Assembly (NCBI GenBank): GCA_949361645.1
Contig: OX442428.1
Location: 7,290,964-7,354,963 of the forward strand
Reading direction: 5' to 3'
DNA: 64,000 nt
Source of the DNA: Spongilla lacustris
Lineage: Eukaryota > Porifera > Demospongiae > Spongillida > Spongillidae
Made by a program: the position numbers and the translations under genes. Below the pieces are notes generated by a model. It was not told where the DNA came from and did not search any database. It saw only the letters and a program-made list of their open reading frames with translations. Positions 1-11,530 of this stretch are shown here, piece after piece. How positions within the stretch are numbered: position 1 is the first letter of the stretch; the number at the start of each line of letters is the position of its first letter.

Positions 1-210
1 AGACCCACATTGGACTTGGAAACATTGTCCTTGCCCCCAGGGCTAGTGAGGGCCGTAGTGAGGCCCAGGGTAACATATCATTTGAGGGCCCCATAGCTTA
101 GGCCCTGAAACCCTTGAGATTGGCCCGCTGGGCCCCCTATTATAGCTTGGGGCCCCTATTATACCTTGGGGCCCAGGGTAAGTAACCCCGCTTACCCCCC
201 CCTCTCACCG
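1..210. repeat. GGCCC-rich repeat remnant with short palindromic modules
   Basis: The first 210 bases repeat short blocks built on GGGCCC/GGGGCCC separated by TATTATA-like spacers. The construction recalls the palindrome-module elements at 7.1, 11.4, 20.1 and 22.5 kb. The end near 200 reads TCACCGGCCC, so a clean CCGGTGTC terminus is not present. It probably lies in an intron of the copper-transporter gene that follows. No coding signal is seen. Confidence 0.4.
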
Positions 211-427
211 GCCCTGCTTGCCCCAATTTCCATACAAATTAGGCAGGGGAGTGCATGCCTTTTTTAATAATCACAAATAACTCATGCAAACTGGAAGTCA
301 ATACCTTGAACATTCTATGTGTAACTAACACTATGATTTGAAATATGGTGTCAGCTAATTTTAAGCATGTTACATTTACAGGCAAACATACTGTGCATAC
401 ATTTGTATTTGCATCCATCCATCACAG

Positions 428-647
428 AACAAGAAGGGCGTGGCATCATTTGGCAATGGCACACCTACTCCAGTTCCTACTTCATGTCATCCAGGTGGGC
501 GTGGCCTACCTCCTGATGCTGGTCGTGATGACTTACAACGGATGGATGTTCCTGGCCGTGGTGTTTGGTACCAGTGTGGGCTACCTGTCCTTCGGCTGGG
601 TCCGATACATGTTCAAACCAGCAGAGATGCTCAGTGCCCCGAGCTAG
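428..647 (+). CDS. CTR-family (SLC31) copper transporter, 3'-terminal exon
   Basis: This is the last coding exon of a high-affinity copper transporter; the upstream exons lie outside the window. CTR proteins are homotrimers with three membrane segments that import Cu(I). The exon encodes TM2 and TM3. TM2 (HVIQVGVAYLLMLVVMTYNG) carries the MxxxM copper-ladder motif (MLVVM, the MLIFM position of human CTR1), followed by the family MTYNG signature; TM3 has the GxxxG packing motif (GTSVG) and ends YLSFGW. The reading frame opens behind a splice acceptor at about 426-427, entering on the third base of a codon, and stops with TAG at 645-647. The short tail KPAEMLSAPS lacks the terminal HCH seen in vertebrate CTR1. 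The exact acceptor is uncertain because a second AG lies at 380-381. Confidence 0.85.
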
Positions 648-1228
648 ATCAGCTTTGAAAGCTTCCCAATGTGCTCCCCAGATGTCATCTTGCACAGTAG
701 TATTGTGGGTATTGTGGCACTGTTGCTGCATTTGTTATGTGTACTGGATTATGTGCTATGTGTCCCTAAAATGTGTACCTCTGTATCCCGCTCAGGGATT
801 TACCACCCCCACCCCCCCTGGTTTGCTCCTAATTTGACTAACCCACCCTCTGGTTTACACATTATACCATGTCAGATTAAAACTGCATGGCATACCACTT
901 AACAGTGCAGAGGGAAGACTTTTATTTTTGCCCACCCCCTAATTACAAAACCCACCCCCTATATTATGAAACCCACCCCCTGTTGCAAACCTGGGTGGTA
1001 AATCCCTGATCCTGCCCACTTTGTAATGTCATGAATGGTCTGTTGGAATATATTTGCTACAGTGTGTACATGTTACGTGTAATTCTTGGAGAAGTGATAT
1101 AACATGGCATGATTTACAGCTCTGCATGCAGGTTAGTTATGTAATGGCAAATTCAATCCTACGCTACATTCCTACATGTATTTGACCGTTGTGGATTGCT
1201 TATGCACAGAAGTGAAACTATTCTCAGA

Positions 1229-1234
1229 AATAAA
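1229..1234 (+). promoter_or_regulatory. candidate polyadenylation signal AATAAA
   Basis: A consensus hexamer about 580 bases after the copper-transporter stop codon. A position on the + strand downstream of a terminal exon fits a 3'-end signal, but nothing in the sequence confirms its use. Confidence 0.3.
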
Positions 1235-1460
1235 TGAAATGACAGCAAGAATGGTAAGTACCAATTGTGGTGGACAAAATAACACAGATATACGCCAGTG
1301 AACCAGCAAAACCAGCCCGATCCAAGATTTTATTTAGTTATACACAGTTTTATGGCCTATTTCAGATAAGGCATGAAGTTGATCAACAGCTCATGGTCGA
1401 AAATAGGAAACATGCATGCCCTCTAACATATACCACAGCTGCAGATGTCTGGGTATGGCT

Positions 1461-1620
<160 letters not shown>

Positions 1621-1639
1621 GTGTGCCTTTGCTAGGCTT

Positions 1640-1765
1640 TCGGGTATTACGATTTGATTGCATTGTTGCAAGTCCCAGGCCACGTCTGCTCTCTGGCAGG
1701 TTATATCTGGTCCTCGTCAGAGCTAATGCCAGAGCACTGTTGTCTCGATTAAGGGCATCTGGCAT
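1640..1765 (+). pseudogene. LINE-like ORF2 C-terminal fragment
   Basis: The + strand translates to LVRANARALLSRL preceded by GRL, matching the C-terminal block of the non-LTR element copies at 6.0 and 23.4 kb on the - strand (LIRANVRALISRA at 23.4 kb). Only about 40 codons are recognisable. It directly follows the GT microsatellite. A dead fragment. Confidence 0.5.
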
Positions 1766-1769
1766 TAGG

Positions 1770-2460
1770 TTTGTTGCAACAGTGAAGCTTAGGACATTTT
1801 GGAACTGCAGGTATTAAAAATAGCAGCTGTGTGATGTAAAGTGTGTTTCAATGATACTAAAGAGTGGAGGGTTTGTAGGAGATAGTGAAACCACAAAACA
1901 ATTTCTACACCATTATTTCAGGCCTGCCATTTTAAAAGTTATTATCTTTCATGATGAAAAGCAGCTATGCTGAATTCCTGCGTAATTGGGTGGCAGGCAT
2001 GAGATTTTGCAATCCAACTGAAAGTATCTGAACAGTCACAAGAAACATTGTGCATGCCATTGAGGAAAAGGCAGCGTTCTTTCCTTGGTCACAATGTGCA
2101 AATACCTTAGGCAATGACAAAAAGCCTTCCTGGCAGCTAGATAAAGCCACACATTGGCTAAGCAAGACGAACAGTACAAGGGCAGTAGAGGGCAAGACAT
2201 CATGATGGTTAGCAGCTCTCACCATCACTTCATTTAGATCTGTTTGCCATAGAATTCTGTGACACCTGAGCACTGCTGTACAATACTGAAGATGCCAGCC
2301 AGTTGTGATAGATGGGGGCTAGTTTGGAGCATATGCCCTATCTTGACTAGGGGAGGTCAGGTGGCCCAATGTCATAATGAAATTAGCGATGTTATTGGCA
2401 ACCTGGCCATCTGATCACGAGAGAACGATGGCTAGCTGCATCAAAGAGTAGAGTAAAATA
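1770..2460. other. no recognisable feature
   Basis: AT-rich non-coding sequence. A 102-codon open frame on the - strand (1965-2273) has no recognised domain or splice support. Confidence 0.5.
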
Positions 2461-2462
2461 AT

Positions 2463-2635
2463 AGACAAAGGTCTATGGGGGAGTGCAAAGGCCTATGGGG
2501 ATGGGGAGTGCAAAGGTCTATGGGGATGGGGGGTGCAAAGGTCTATGGGGGAGTGCAAAGGTCTATGGGGATGAGGGAGTGCAAAGGTCTATGGGGATGG
2601 GGGGTGCAAAGGTCTATGAGGGAGTGCAAAGGCAG
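2463..2635. repeat. minisatellite, GTCTATGGGG unit
   Basis: Six or seven imperfect copies of a unit of about 20-30 bases alternating GTCTATGGGGATGGGG with GAGTGCAAAG. Unit length varies by whole sub-blocks, typical of slippage. Confidence 0.85.
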
Positions 2636-2664
2636 GCCCCTGTGGTCGTACGTAAAATAAATAC

Positions 2665-2692
2665 AGGGGGTGGAGCCAGTGCTCCACCCCCT
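2665..2692. repeat. perfect 12-bp hairpin between two minisatellites
   Basis: AGGGGGTGGAGC, loop CAGT, then the exact reverse complement. It may be the edge of a small inverted-repeat element or a structured spacer. Function unknown. Confidence 0.6.
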
Positions 2693-2720
2693 CTTGTAAT
2701 TTGCATGCACTGGTGCAGGT

Positions 2721-2930
2721 ACATGTAGGATGTGAGGGGACAGGTGTGGTACATGTAGGATGTGAGGGGACAGGTGTGGTACATGTAGGATGTGAGAGGA
2801 CAGGTGTGGTACATGTAGGATGTGAGGGGACAGGTGTGGTACATGTAGGATGTGAGGGGACAGGTGTGATACATGTAGGATGTGAGGGGACAGGTGTGGT
2901 ACATGTAGGATGTGAGGGGACAGGTGTGGT
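2721..2930. repeat. 30-bp minisatellite, seven copies
   Basis: Seven head-to-tail 30-bp units (ACATGTAGGA then TGTGAGGGGA then CAGGTGTGGT) starting every 30 bases from 2721. Only two point differences are visible, in the third and fifth units. The unit is a multiple of three, so frames stay open on both strands; this is not evidence of coding. Confidence 0.95.
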
Positions 2931-3034
2931 ATTGTACATGTAGTGATACACACCATTAAACCAGATGAATGTGTTCCTTCAACATTTGACAGAGAATATT
3001 TATTTTTTGATGCACAAATTGTATATCAGAATTA

Positions 3035-3080
3035 CACACACACATACACACACACACACACACTCACACACACACACACA
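3035..3080. repeat. (CA)n microsatellite
   Basis: CA dinucleotide run of about 46 bases with single TACA and TCAC interruptions. Confidence 0.9.
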
Positions 3081-5218
3081 ACAGCATACCGTGCTATGCT
3101 ACTGTATCTTCCACATCTTCCACGTCACAAAGTGCTGCACACAGCCTAAACTTGAGAATTTGAAGAGCCTGCATTTCTGGGGGATTTGGAGTAAGGTGTT
3201 ACTGAAGCCAGTCAAATTCTGAACTAAATTGTCCAAGTGCCCCTAAAAATATTGATGGAGAGAATGCTGGGCCCCAAACCTTAAACAGCATATATCATTC
3301 AGCATGACACCTGTACATCCAGCAGGCCTAAACCATTTGTGAAAGATCTTTCTTGTCTTGATTAAATGGTGTCAGGAGAAAGTGCAATCATTTTCACATT
3401 TACTTTAATGCCTCTCTGTAGCAGTACAATGAAGGAATCAACACAGACAGGTGGCAAAAGATTTTCAAAGTTCAAAACTTTAAGGAAGATTCATGTTGCT
3501 ATGTTACAAACAACACTCGTATTGCACTATTTCATTATACAATTCCTCTTTTGCCTCAGCTCCAGCAGCTACATTTGTGTAGGCTACTAGCTGATACTGT
3601 CTTGCTGCTGCCTCGAAAATAAGTGCATGCTGCGTGGAGAAGGAACAGCTATATAGTAGTGTGTGTGTGCGTGTGTGTGCTTTTTTTTCCATGCGCGGGA
3701 TCCAGTGGAGAGTATCTTGTCCATATCATTATCTTGACAAGAAACTTTTTTGAATGTTCTCCCTCATATACATGTGCATATACATGCTCTCAACAGGGAT
3801 TGAAGTATGTGATTTCATTTGCATAGTTATTCCTTTAGGTATTATTTCCCTTCAACTTCACTCATTATTCTTGTAGAATTTGTACATCACCCTCCTTACT
3901 TCAGCCTGAAGCAATTATTGATAATTAGAACATTCGAAAAAAAAAAAAGTTCACCTGAAAAAAACGAAAACGGTTGATGTACTTAAGTAAACCCACTGTG
4001 ATGGATTCACTGTTTACCTTGATGGAGGGATTGATGCAACAACCTGAGTATATGCACTTTCTTGATGATATACATGCACTCTTGTTCTCTTGGATATGCA
4101 TCTAGATTGAGCATCTGACCATAAAACACCTCAGGTTGAGAGAACTGGATTAATAAGGATGTACCTGGAATATCAGTCTTGCTGCAAGGTTCAGAACATT
4201 GTCAATCGTCTAAAAATTTTGCATTAAGAGGAGTGCAATTATCCTACATTTTTACTCAAATGCTGTATCATTTCCGCAATTCCTTGTTTCCTTCCTTTTT
4301 ACTCAATTGCTATCTATACAAATCCTACATCACCAATTTTATTTTTATATCTTGTTATAAATATAACACCAGAGGGGAAAATTTAGTTGTTGTCCCATCC
4401 AATGACAACAGGTGGCATTGGACAACAGGTAGCTTTTGACAACAGGTGGTCTTCAATTAATGTAGTTAGTGACATTACGGACAAATGTCTGTAGAGTATA
4501 GTCAGGTTAAGCTGGCTGCCACTTGAGCAACTGGCAGTGCCTATAAACTGCTATGCATGCAAGCGTAAAAGAAAGATCACAGTGATACACTGATCATCAG
4601 TGATGCCCATGCAGTTAGCTATACACATGTACTGTCTCCCTATAGCTAGCATAGCCAGGTCACAACTGGTAAATGTTTACTCCCAACTTAATTGTACAAT
4701 AGCAAGTGAACACATGATAATGTCTGTGATTGTGATTGCCTTCAGTATAGTACATGTAAGTATGCTGGACTAAAGCTATCAGTAGGTTCTATCACACCTA
4801 TTTCATGACTCACTGCTCTCTCTGATGTGAATACCTTGTCAGCCGCGGATGGTGCTGTGAAACATCCATCAACATGTAGGTGCGTGTGTTTGCAATTTGC
4901 TCATTTAACACCATCCTTTCAGTATTCATGAGCAAGTTAGTGGAGCTGGTTGGTTTCTGCCATCACTGAGTATTGGCGAGGAGCAAACTGTCGAATGCTA
5001 ATATTGAACTGCATTACAGGTGTACAGTGTGGTGCAGTGTCTCATCTCACCTCATGTTGGCAAACCATACATCAACACATGCATGCATTGCTGAGTATCT
5101 TTACTGCTCAATCAGTTTTAATCAGCACGGTCACAGTTGTGCGCTGATACGAAATCGGTTCACTCATGTCACGATCGCAGCGGTACTACATGTATGCACC
5201 TATCAATGGTAAGTGCAA
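3081..5218. other. no recognisable gene
   Basis: AT-rich sequence with many ACATGT and GCATGC words. No frame longer than about 90 codons carries a recognisable motif, and no exon chain could be built. Confidence 0.5.
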
Positions 5219-5225
5219 CCCCCCC

Positions 5226-5256
<31 letters not shown>

Positions 5257-5257
5257 A
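5219..5257. repeat. poly-C(28)/poly-A(11) tract
   Basis: Twenty-eight C followed by eleven A, immediately upstream of a fold-back sequence and the assembly gap. One of about ten C/G homopolymers of 18 bases or more in the window. Confidence 0.9.
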
Positions 5258-5271
5258 TCCGAGACATATCA

Positions 5272-5336
5272 CGTTTGATTTAATAAATGCCAAATCCACC
5301 ATGATATAGTGGAATTGACATTTATTAAATCAAACG
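5272..5336. repeat. fold-back (hairpin) sequence beside the assembly gap
   Basis: An 18-bp arm, CGTTTGATTTAATAAATG, and its perfect reverse complement at 5319-5336 enclose a 29-base loop that contains a second TCCAC/GTGGA pairing. It is either a MITE-like element end or an artefact of joining reads at the gap ten bases away. Confidence 0.6.
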
Positions 5337-5346
5337 CCCCGGCCCC

Positions 5347-5546
5347 NNNNNNNNNNNNNNNNNNNNNNNNNNNNNNNNNNNNNNNNNNNNNNNNNNNNNN
5401 NNNNNNNNNNNNNNNNNNNNNNNNNNNNNNNNNNNNNNNNNNNNNNNNNNNNNNNNNNNNNNNNNNNNNNNNNNNNNNNNNNNNNNNNNNNNNNNNNNNN
5501 NNNNNNNNNNNNNNNNNNNNNNNNNNNNNNNNNNNNNNNNNNNNNN
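5347..5546. other. assembly gap, 200 N
   Basis: Exactly 200 unknown bases, the usual size of a scaffold placeholder. Real length unknown. Confidence 0.99.
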
Positions 5547-5975
5547 AGTAGTGATGCACCATGCATGCACTCGCAATGTGTCTAGCTGGGTTGTCGCTAC
5601 GAGGAATTTTTTTTCTCTCTAAATGCCAGTGTCATGTTCTACTGCCTAAATGCATGCAGGCGGGCGGGTCATGTCATCAGACCATATTAATTTGTTAACA
5701 ATGTACATGTACTGAAGGTTAAATATTATAAAGTGTTTATTGATATACAGTTCTTTTTTTTTTTTTTTGGCGTATACGAGCTGTATACATCAACTTAGTT
5801 GCATACCTAATATTACATTACATCACAGGTAACAGACAATAGCAGGATAAATGCACACGTGTTAATCTGGAGGAAAAAGCTTAGAATACACTAAAGAATT
5901 ATACGTGCACAGTTATTATTATTATCTTACATGTACATAATTACATAGGGTTTACACGCCTACAGTTAAAATAGT

Positions 5976-6619
5976 TTAAACTACGAGAGTCCGGTCCATA
6001 ACTACTCTCATGATGGACCTGGTCAAGGTGAGGTTAAGTTTGCTAAATATCTCGAAGACAAGGCTGCTCTTGGATTTGGATGAGCCAATGGCAAACCGGG
6101 TAGCTAGGTAGGATAATGTGTCCTTAGCCTCCTTCACCCAATTTTCATAGGTCTCAACTGCCAGAGGGACACACACCCACCCTAGCTCACTGCATTTGGG
6201 GTCATACAGGCTTCTGTTGATTGAGCTGTGAAGCCTGATGTGGTGCATGCTTGATCCAGTGATGTGACAGAGAGGGGTGATGACACAGTGAAATCAAAAG
6301 CAAGCAACCAAAACAACAGCTGGGTGGGATCGTAACCCATCAGGTGTCAAGGTGCTATCAACTTCAACCTGGACACCAAGATGTGCCTGGTGACAGAAAT
6401 CAACAAAGACATCGATCCCATAGTTGATTGTGACATGCATGTGACCACATCTCCACTCTTCTTACATGTAGCAGCATGGTGACCCAGGGGATCTAATGCT
6501 GTGTTGGGACAAAGAGGACAGGCCAGAAAGACCTCTGGAGATATCCACTCCCAATTACCATGCACCACCTAATATCTATACAGAACTCATGGGAGTCAAA
6601 GTGCAAACCCTGCTCTATA
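5976..6619 (-). pseudogene. LINE-like retrotransposon, C-terminal part (3' half, interrupted)
   Basis: The - strand encodes, in shifting frames, the region downstream of the reverse transcriptase in a non-LTR element: GLHFDSHEF, then CPLCPNTALDPLGHHAATCK (a C-x2-C ... H-H-x3-C finger-like signature), then GWVCVPLAVETYENW and a final helix-rich block. The same order is seen in the copy at 23.3-24.2 kb, which supports the assignment. Frameshifts make it dead. It is cut at 6619-6623 by the 6.07-kb transposon; its upstream part continues at 12694, where LSVVP joins SIEQGLHF in frame once the insert and one CTAG are removed. Confidence 0.75.
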
Positions 6620-6623
6620 CTAG
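6620..6623. repeat. target-site duplication CTAG (left)
   Basis: CTAG here is repeated at 12694-12697 on the other side of the transposon. The interrupted LINE-like protein reads through in frame if one copy is removed, which fixes the duplication at four bases (five with one mismatch). Confidence 0.75.
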
Positions 6624-6624
6624 C

Positions 6625-6671
6625 TGTAGCGTGCCAGAGTGGCTCGCGTGCAGGAATGGCTTAATAGGGCG
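6625..6671. repeat. left 47-bp terminal inverted repeat
   Basis: TGTAGCGTGCCAGAGTGGCT and on to GGCG; pairs with 12647-12693 with two mismatches (G/A at the fifteenth base and G/A near the inner end). Confidence 0.85.
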
Positions 6672-6719
6672 CGCCGTACGGCTAATTAAAAATAAATAAA
6701 TCATAAATTTTCGTACCAG

Positions 6720-7115
6720 GACGGCGAGCCATTCTGGCACGGCCGGTTTTCAGTGCCAGAATGGTTTGAGCTATTCTGCATGATATTCAAATATAGTAGC
6801 TGGCCGTGCCAGAATTGCTCGAGCCATTCTGCAGGCTCGAGCCATTCTGGCACTAATTTTAATTTAAAGTATTGCAACTGCATGACCATGCCAGAATGAC
6901 TCGAGACATTCTGGCACTCAAGTAATGCAACTGGCCGTGCCAGAATGGCTCGAGCCCTAATTAATTAAAGTATTGCAACTGGCGGTGCAAGAATGGCTCG
7001 AGCCATTCTTGCACTCCAACATAGTACCTGGCCGTGCCAGAATGGCTCGAGCAATTCTAGATCTGGCACTTAAGTATTGCAACTGGCCGTGCCAGAATGG
7101 CTCGAGCCATTCTGG
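6720..7115. repeat. left array of CCAGAATGGCTCGAGCCATTCTGG palindromes
   Basis: About seven variants of a 28-bp perfect palindrome centred on GGCTCGAGCC, spaced by AAGTATTGCAACTGGCCGTG linkers. Some copies have one arm only or T for G in the arm (CATTCTTGCA). The same units in longer number form the right array. Confidence 0.9.
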
Positions 7116-7221
7116 CCGGTGTCATAGGGTATACGGTCCGGCCCAATTTTCGGTCCGGCGGACCGTATTCCCTAAGGGAATACGGTCCCCCCCGGACCCA
7201 ACTCCCTAGGGAATACGGTCC
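7116..7221. repeat. perfect 106-bp inner inverted repeat, left copy
   Basis: It starts CCGGTGTCATAGGGTATACG and is made of nested palindromes (GGTCCGGCGGACC, GTATTCCCTAAGGGAATAC). Every base matches the reverse complement of 11425-11530. Such identity over a 4.4-kb separation implies a young pair or continued conversion between the arms. Confidence 0.92.
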
Positions 7222-7282
7222 GTGTAAAATATTGTACATCCAGGGAATACAGTCCGGGGGAGGAGGCGGACTCAAAGGAGAT

Positions 7283-7440
7283 TTGATTTTGACAACCACT
7301 GGTAATCATGGCGTGTATAATTTAAAAGAGAGGTCGATCCTCACCGAAATCGCAACCGTTAGCGTTTGACAACCACTGGTAATTATAATTAAAAAGAGAA
7401 AACGATTCTCACCGAAATCGCAACCGTTAAGGCAGACAAA
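7283..7440. repeat. two-copy tandem repeat of about 87 bp
   Basis: The block TTTGACAACCACTGGTAAT ... CACCGAAATCGCAACCGTTA occurs twice in a row with scattered differences, inside the 6.07-kb transposon next to the inner inverted repeat. Confidence 0.75.
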
Positions 7441-8349
7441 TTTATAATGAAAACCATGCATTTTAACACAGAACAGAAGTTCTATAATTGATAGTTTGGA
7501 AGTTATATAATGAAAGCAATTTAAAACCAAGACAGAAGTTCTTTCACGGCATCAGATGTTTAATGTATATATTATAGTGAATAGCTAATTTATAATTTAA
7601 ACACAAGGCAGAATTAATATAATGAAATTAATTTAAACACAAGAAGACACTTGAAACAAGACATAAGTTCTTTCACAACATCAGATGCTTAATTGGAGGC
7701 GGCTGTGCTCCTTTCTTCTGTTCTTGGCATGAAGAGTGTTCTAAAGTATGATTTTGACTCGTTGTATACTGACAGATTGTTCTTAAAAATTCCTTCAGGA
7801 TAATAAAAAGTACATATGGAATAATTTTGTTGTACATGTATATGCATTCTTTGTAGGAAAACAAAGCTCTTATTCAGAGCATATTTGAACAATATACTTC
7901 AATGTAATCTTCATGTCACTAAATCAAAATTGACAAGAATGTTAGTATCACACAATTTTGGCTTACTTGTTGACATACATGTAGGGTGGAATTTTCCCTG
8001 CATGCCTTCCACAATTTTAGTACTTTTTTGGTATGAATTTCATAGAAGCACCTCTCTGGCAGGGGTTCAACTGGCTTCACTTCTGGAATTGGTTGTCTAA
8101 AACTGGGTACTAAATCTTTATATGTATAGCTTTGGAGAACCCAAAAGCAATAATATAAACGTAATGATAAGAAATGAAAAGTGATAACAACTACTGGCAT
8201 GTTCTATACATTGTTTTGCTTACTGACGACGTATGTCCAGATGAATGTGCGACCAGTACAGTATAGTGCCTCGATTTGTCTTCGGTGCGGTCTCTTCCCT
8301 AATGGCCTCCACTTTTGGACGCGTTATACTACTAAAACGCATTTGTTCT

Positions 8350-8611
8350 ATCTTCTGTTAAAAACCACCGCTATTGCATCTTCGTTCTTCCCTGCCACAT
8401 ACAGCAGAACATCGTCATGGCTTAGCGAGAAGTCTGTCGAACGCTTTCGTATCAGCCACTTCTCTGACTCTGTGTAGCGGCGCATAATGCATATTGCAGG
8501 GTACGTCCTGTCCTTTCGATACGACTGTACCCACTTCAGCGGTCCTTCATGCACATCTTTTCTATTCCTGCATGGAGTACAAGGTAATTTCTTACTATAC
8601 TGACACATGCA
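8350..8611 (-). CDS. possible internal exon inside the transposon, product unrecognised
   Basis: On the - strand a strong acceptor (long T run then CCAG, ending at 8612) opens a frame of about 88 codons with a basic, cysteine-bearing start (KKLPCTPCRNRKD) followed by WVQSYRKDRTYPAICIMRRY and SHDDVLLYVAGKNEDA, ending at a stop at 8348. The composition looks coding and unlike the surrounding AT-rich sequence, and C-x2-C could be part of a zinc finger. No family was recognised and no joining upstream exon could be found. If real it would be the remains of the transposon's own protein. Confidence 0.3.
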
Positions 8612-8699
8612 CTGGAAAAAAAAAAAAAGCAATTCAGTGCTAAATTTTAAGTAGAACAATGAGTGCTAGCTCAGTCTCAGACGTTCATAACATAACCTA

Positions 8700-11016
8700 C
8701 CATTCCACGGCCTTCTTGTTCTCAGTCTTACGTGACGCGCATGCACGTGGTTTTAAATTGGTGATGTAGGCACCAATTTAGTAAATAAGGGATTTCGGAT
8801 GTTATCGCAATTCTCAAATATAATACATAGCAAGTTAAATATATAAGGTCTGTAGACATGTAATGTTTGACAAATGCTATGCTTAATACAATTCATACAC
8901 TGATAACCATCTTGTGTCTCATCTTTTATGCAGTTTGTCTATGAGCGCAACATATTTTTATATGTGTATCAGTACATGAGTGCAAGCCAGCAATTACGAT
9001 GGTTCATGTCGCAAACTTTCAATAGCACTAAATTGTTGGCATAAGCGGGATTTAATTCTTCATTTTGTAGCCGTACACTAGATTATATAATTAGCCAACA
9101 TCGCTTGCACGTCCTAATACCAGTTCAGCTACTCTCCCCTATCACTGTAGTGTCTGCTAGTGATCTGTCAGGTAGGATATTGATGCAACTGAACTGACAG
9201 TCATACTGTTGGAGTGGATCACTGAACTCCAAACTTTCCTTCTACTGTATAGGCCTATTATATTCCTGAATCATGGGCGGGATAAACTGTGTTGGTGCAA
9301 GGTGCTAATTAAGGCTTGTTATTCGTGTACTTTATACTATAAGTGGTATAGAAGCATTACTATGGTATGGGCATAAGAGTTATTGAGCAATTCTATACAT
9401 AGTCCATGGAAAGAGAAGCGAGTAATTTGATATTGCTATACTGGCGCGGCGTGAGGATTGATATCGACGATTCGTAGCAGTATATCACAGGTTTAGGTAA
9501 GAATACATTGCTATTTGCAGTGAATTCTAGTTCTTTACCACCGGTAGCTAGTCAGTTTGGTCCATTCCTATAATAACGCTCCTTCCTAACTTCACAATCA
9601 ACGAACAGACTACGGTGAATACGAGTGTGTTGGTCACTTAGATTTGGCGATAACTCCCCATTGCTGTGTTTTCTAGCAGTCTAAGTTTCTAGTGGGCTCT
9701 AGTATGGGTACTAGTAATAGGGGGAGGTTGAAAAACTGTTCTTTCAGTGTGTTTCAAAGGTGCATTCTTATTGATGCACAACTCTCGGAGGAAGACTGTG
9801 ACAATGTGTTTCTATTGGAGAGAATCAGTGTGTTAATTTAAAGTCAATGTGTCATGTGTGTTTACACTTACTCTCAGATGATGTATATGTATTGCATTCT
9901 TATAGGGTGTAGATTATTGGAGATCATGTGTTCTCATAGGTAGGAAATTTTAAGGTCAGTGTGTTTGCACGCACCCTCAGATGACATACACCTGTATGTA
10001 CATGCACCTGTAAGACAAGGATTGTCATCTGTGTGTTTCCACCGGAGGGAATCAATCTATTTAAGGTGAGTGTGTCATGTTTTTTTGCACTTACCCTCAG
10101 ATGACATATATCTATAGCTAGGCACGTCTTTTTACATGCACACAAACATAAGCCAGACGGCTTAAAGACATGTGAGGATATTACAAAGAGATGCTGTACC
10201 TACAAGATAATTATGTAAATTTTCGATCAAACCTATAGAAAGACATCCAGCCCATACAACACCACTAAAACAGTTAGTTATTCAGTTTTATTGTAATCCT
10301 TAAGCATGGCTTTAATCATGCATATACAGCAAAAAGTAGCTATCTTGCTAATGCCATGTGTCTAATACACAGTGACACTCAAGACTAAAAAGACACCTGA
10401 GACACAAGCAATATTAATTGATGCCGCCAAGTTTATTTATCTGTGAAATTCACATTTTGGCTGATTTAATTAGGTACGAAATTGATTACACTCAATATCA
10501 ACATGTCTCTTGACTCTCATCCCATTTCTTTTTCTCCAGACACAGGTGTATAGAGGAAGCATTCAGTCACACTTAAAGAGTGTGCCAGGTCGAGTTAACT
10601 ACTAATTAAGGACCAATGTTGAGGGCCCGCATGCGGCTTAAAGCTATATGTGTCCCTTTACCTCTTCTCACTTCTCTTCTCATCCAACTTCTTTTTCCTA
10701 CCTCCCCCTCTGCAGAAAATATCTGGGCACACGAGCAGCGTTATTTGTCTGTGAAATTCACTTTTTATTATGCACATGATTGAAAAACACTTATGGATCA
10801 TTCTCTAAACAATAATGGCTGAAGTGTACTAGTTTTGTTTTCTTTTTTCCAGGTACGAAATTGAGATTTATCCAGTACCCTCATCTCTCTTATGTTCAGT
10901 TGAATATTATGATATTTTATATGTATTTATTTCTTTTCATCTTTTATTAAATTTATTCTACTTTTTCTGCACTTGGTGTTCACACAATTTGATAATATTA
11001 AACAGTGTTAATTGCT
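8700..11016. other. transposon interior, no recognisable gene
   Basis: AT-rich. Contains degenerate repeats of about 110 bp around CCCTCAGATGACATA (near 9870, 9970 and 10095) and a duplicated block TCTGTGAAATTCAC ... GGTACGAAATTGA (about 10440 and 10745). No transposase motif seen. Confidence 0.5.
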
Positions 11017-11276
11017 ACAGAAGCTGCATGCATAGTTGACGACCTGTATGCGATCATTTTCGAACCAAATCATAATGGGAACATATAAAAATAGTAACAA
11101 CTTTATATAAATATACATGTAAATATACATTTGTATAGCAAAATAGTCATAGAATAAGCATCCCAGACCGATCGAAGAAAACAGTTCATTGTTACAGACT
11201 GAAGAAATTGTTACAGAAGCTGCTTATATAGTTGACGACCTGCGATCATTGGCTTTTGCTTTTCGAACCATATGTG
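11017..11276. repeat. direct duplication around GTTGACGACCTG
   Basis: TTACAGAAGCTGCATGCATAGTTGACGACC near 11017 recurs with small indels near 11214, both followed by TTCGAACCA. Two copies 190 bp apart inside the transposon. Confidence 0.7.
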
Positions 11277-11424
11277 CCAGCCCTTATACGTGAATGCAAG
11301 GGGTGGAATATACATATACATGCATGTATTTAAAACCAGGGAATACGGTCCGGGGGGGGACTCAATTCCCTAGGGAATTGAGTCCGGTTAATTGGTTTTG
11401 TACAACCAGGGAACTCGGTCCGGG

Positions 11425-11530
11425 GGACCGTATTCCCTAGGGAGTTGGGTCCGGGGGGGACCGTATTCCCTTAGGGAATACGGTCCGCCGGACCGAAAAT
11501 TGGGCCGGACCGTATACCCTATGACACCGG
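11425..11530. repeat. perfect 106-bp inner inverted repeat, right copy
   Basis: Exact reverse complement of 7116-7221, ending CCCTATGACACCGG. Immediately outside it the sequence CACTCCAATATTG is a typical linker of the palindrome array, so the inner 4.4-kb unit looks inserted into an array. Confidence 0.92.

Noticed and set aside
2701..2943. Ten-residue protein repeat HVGCEGTGVV
   Set aside because: The 30-bp minisatellite unit is a multiple of three, so all frames stay open; other frames give equally regular repeats.
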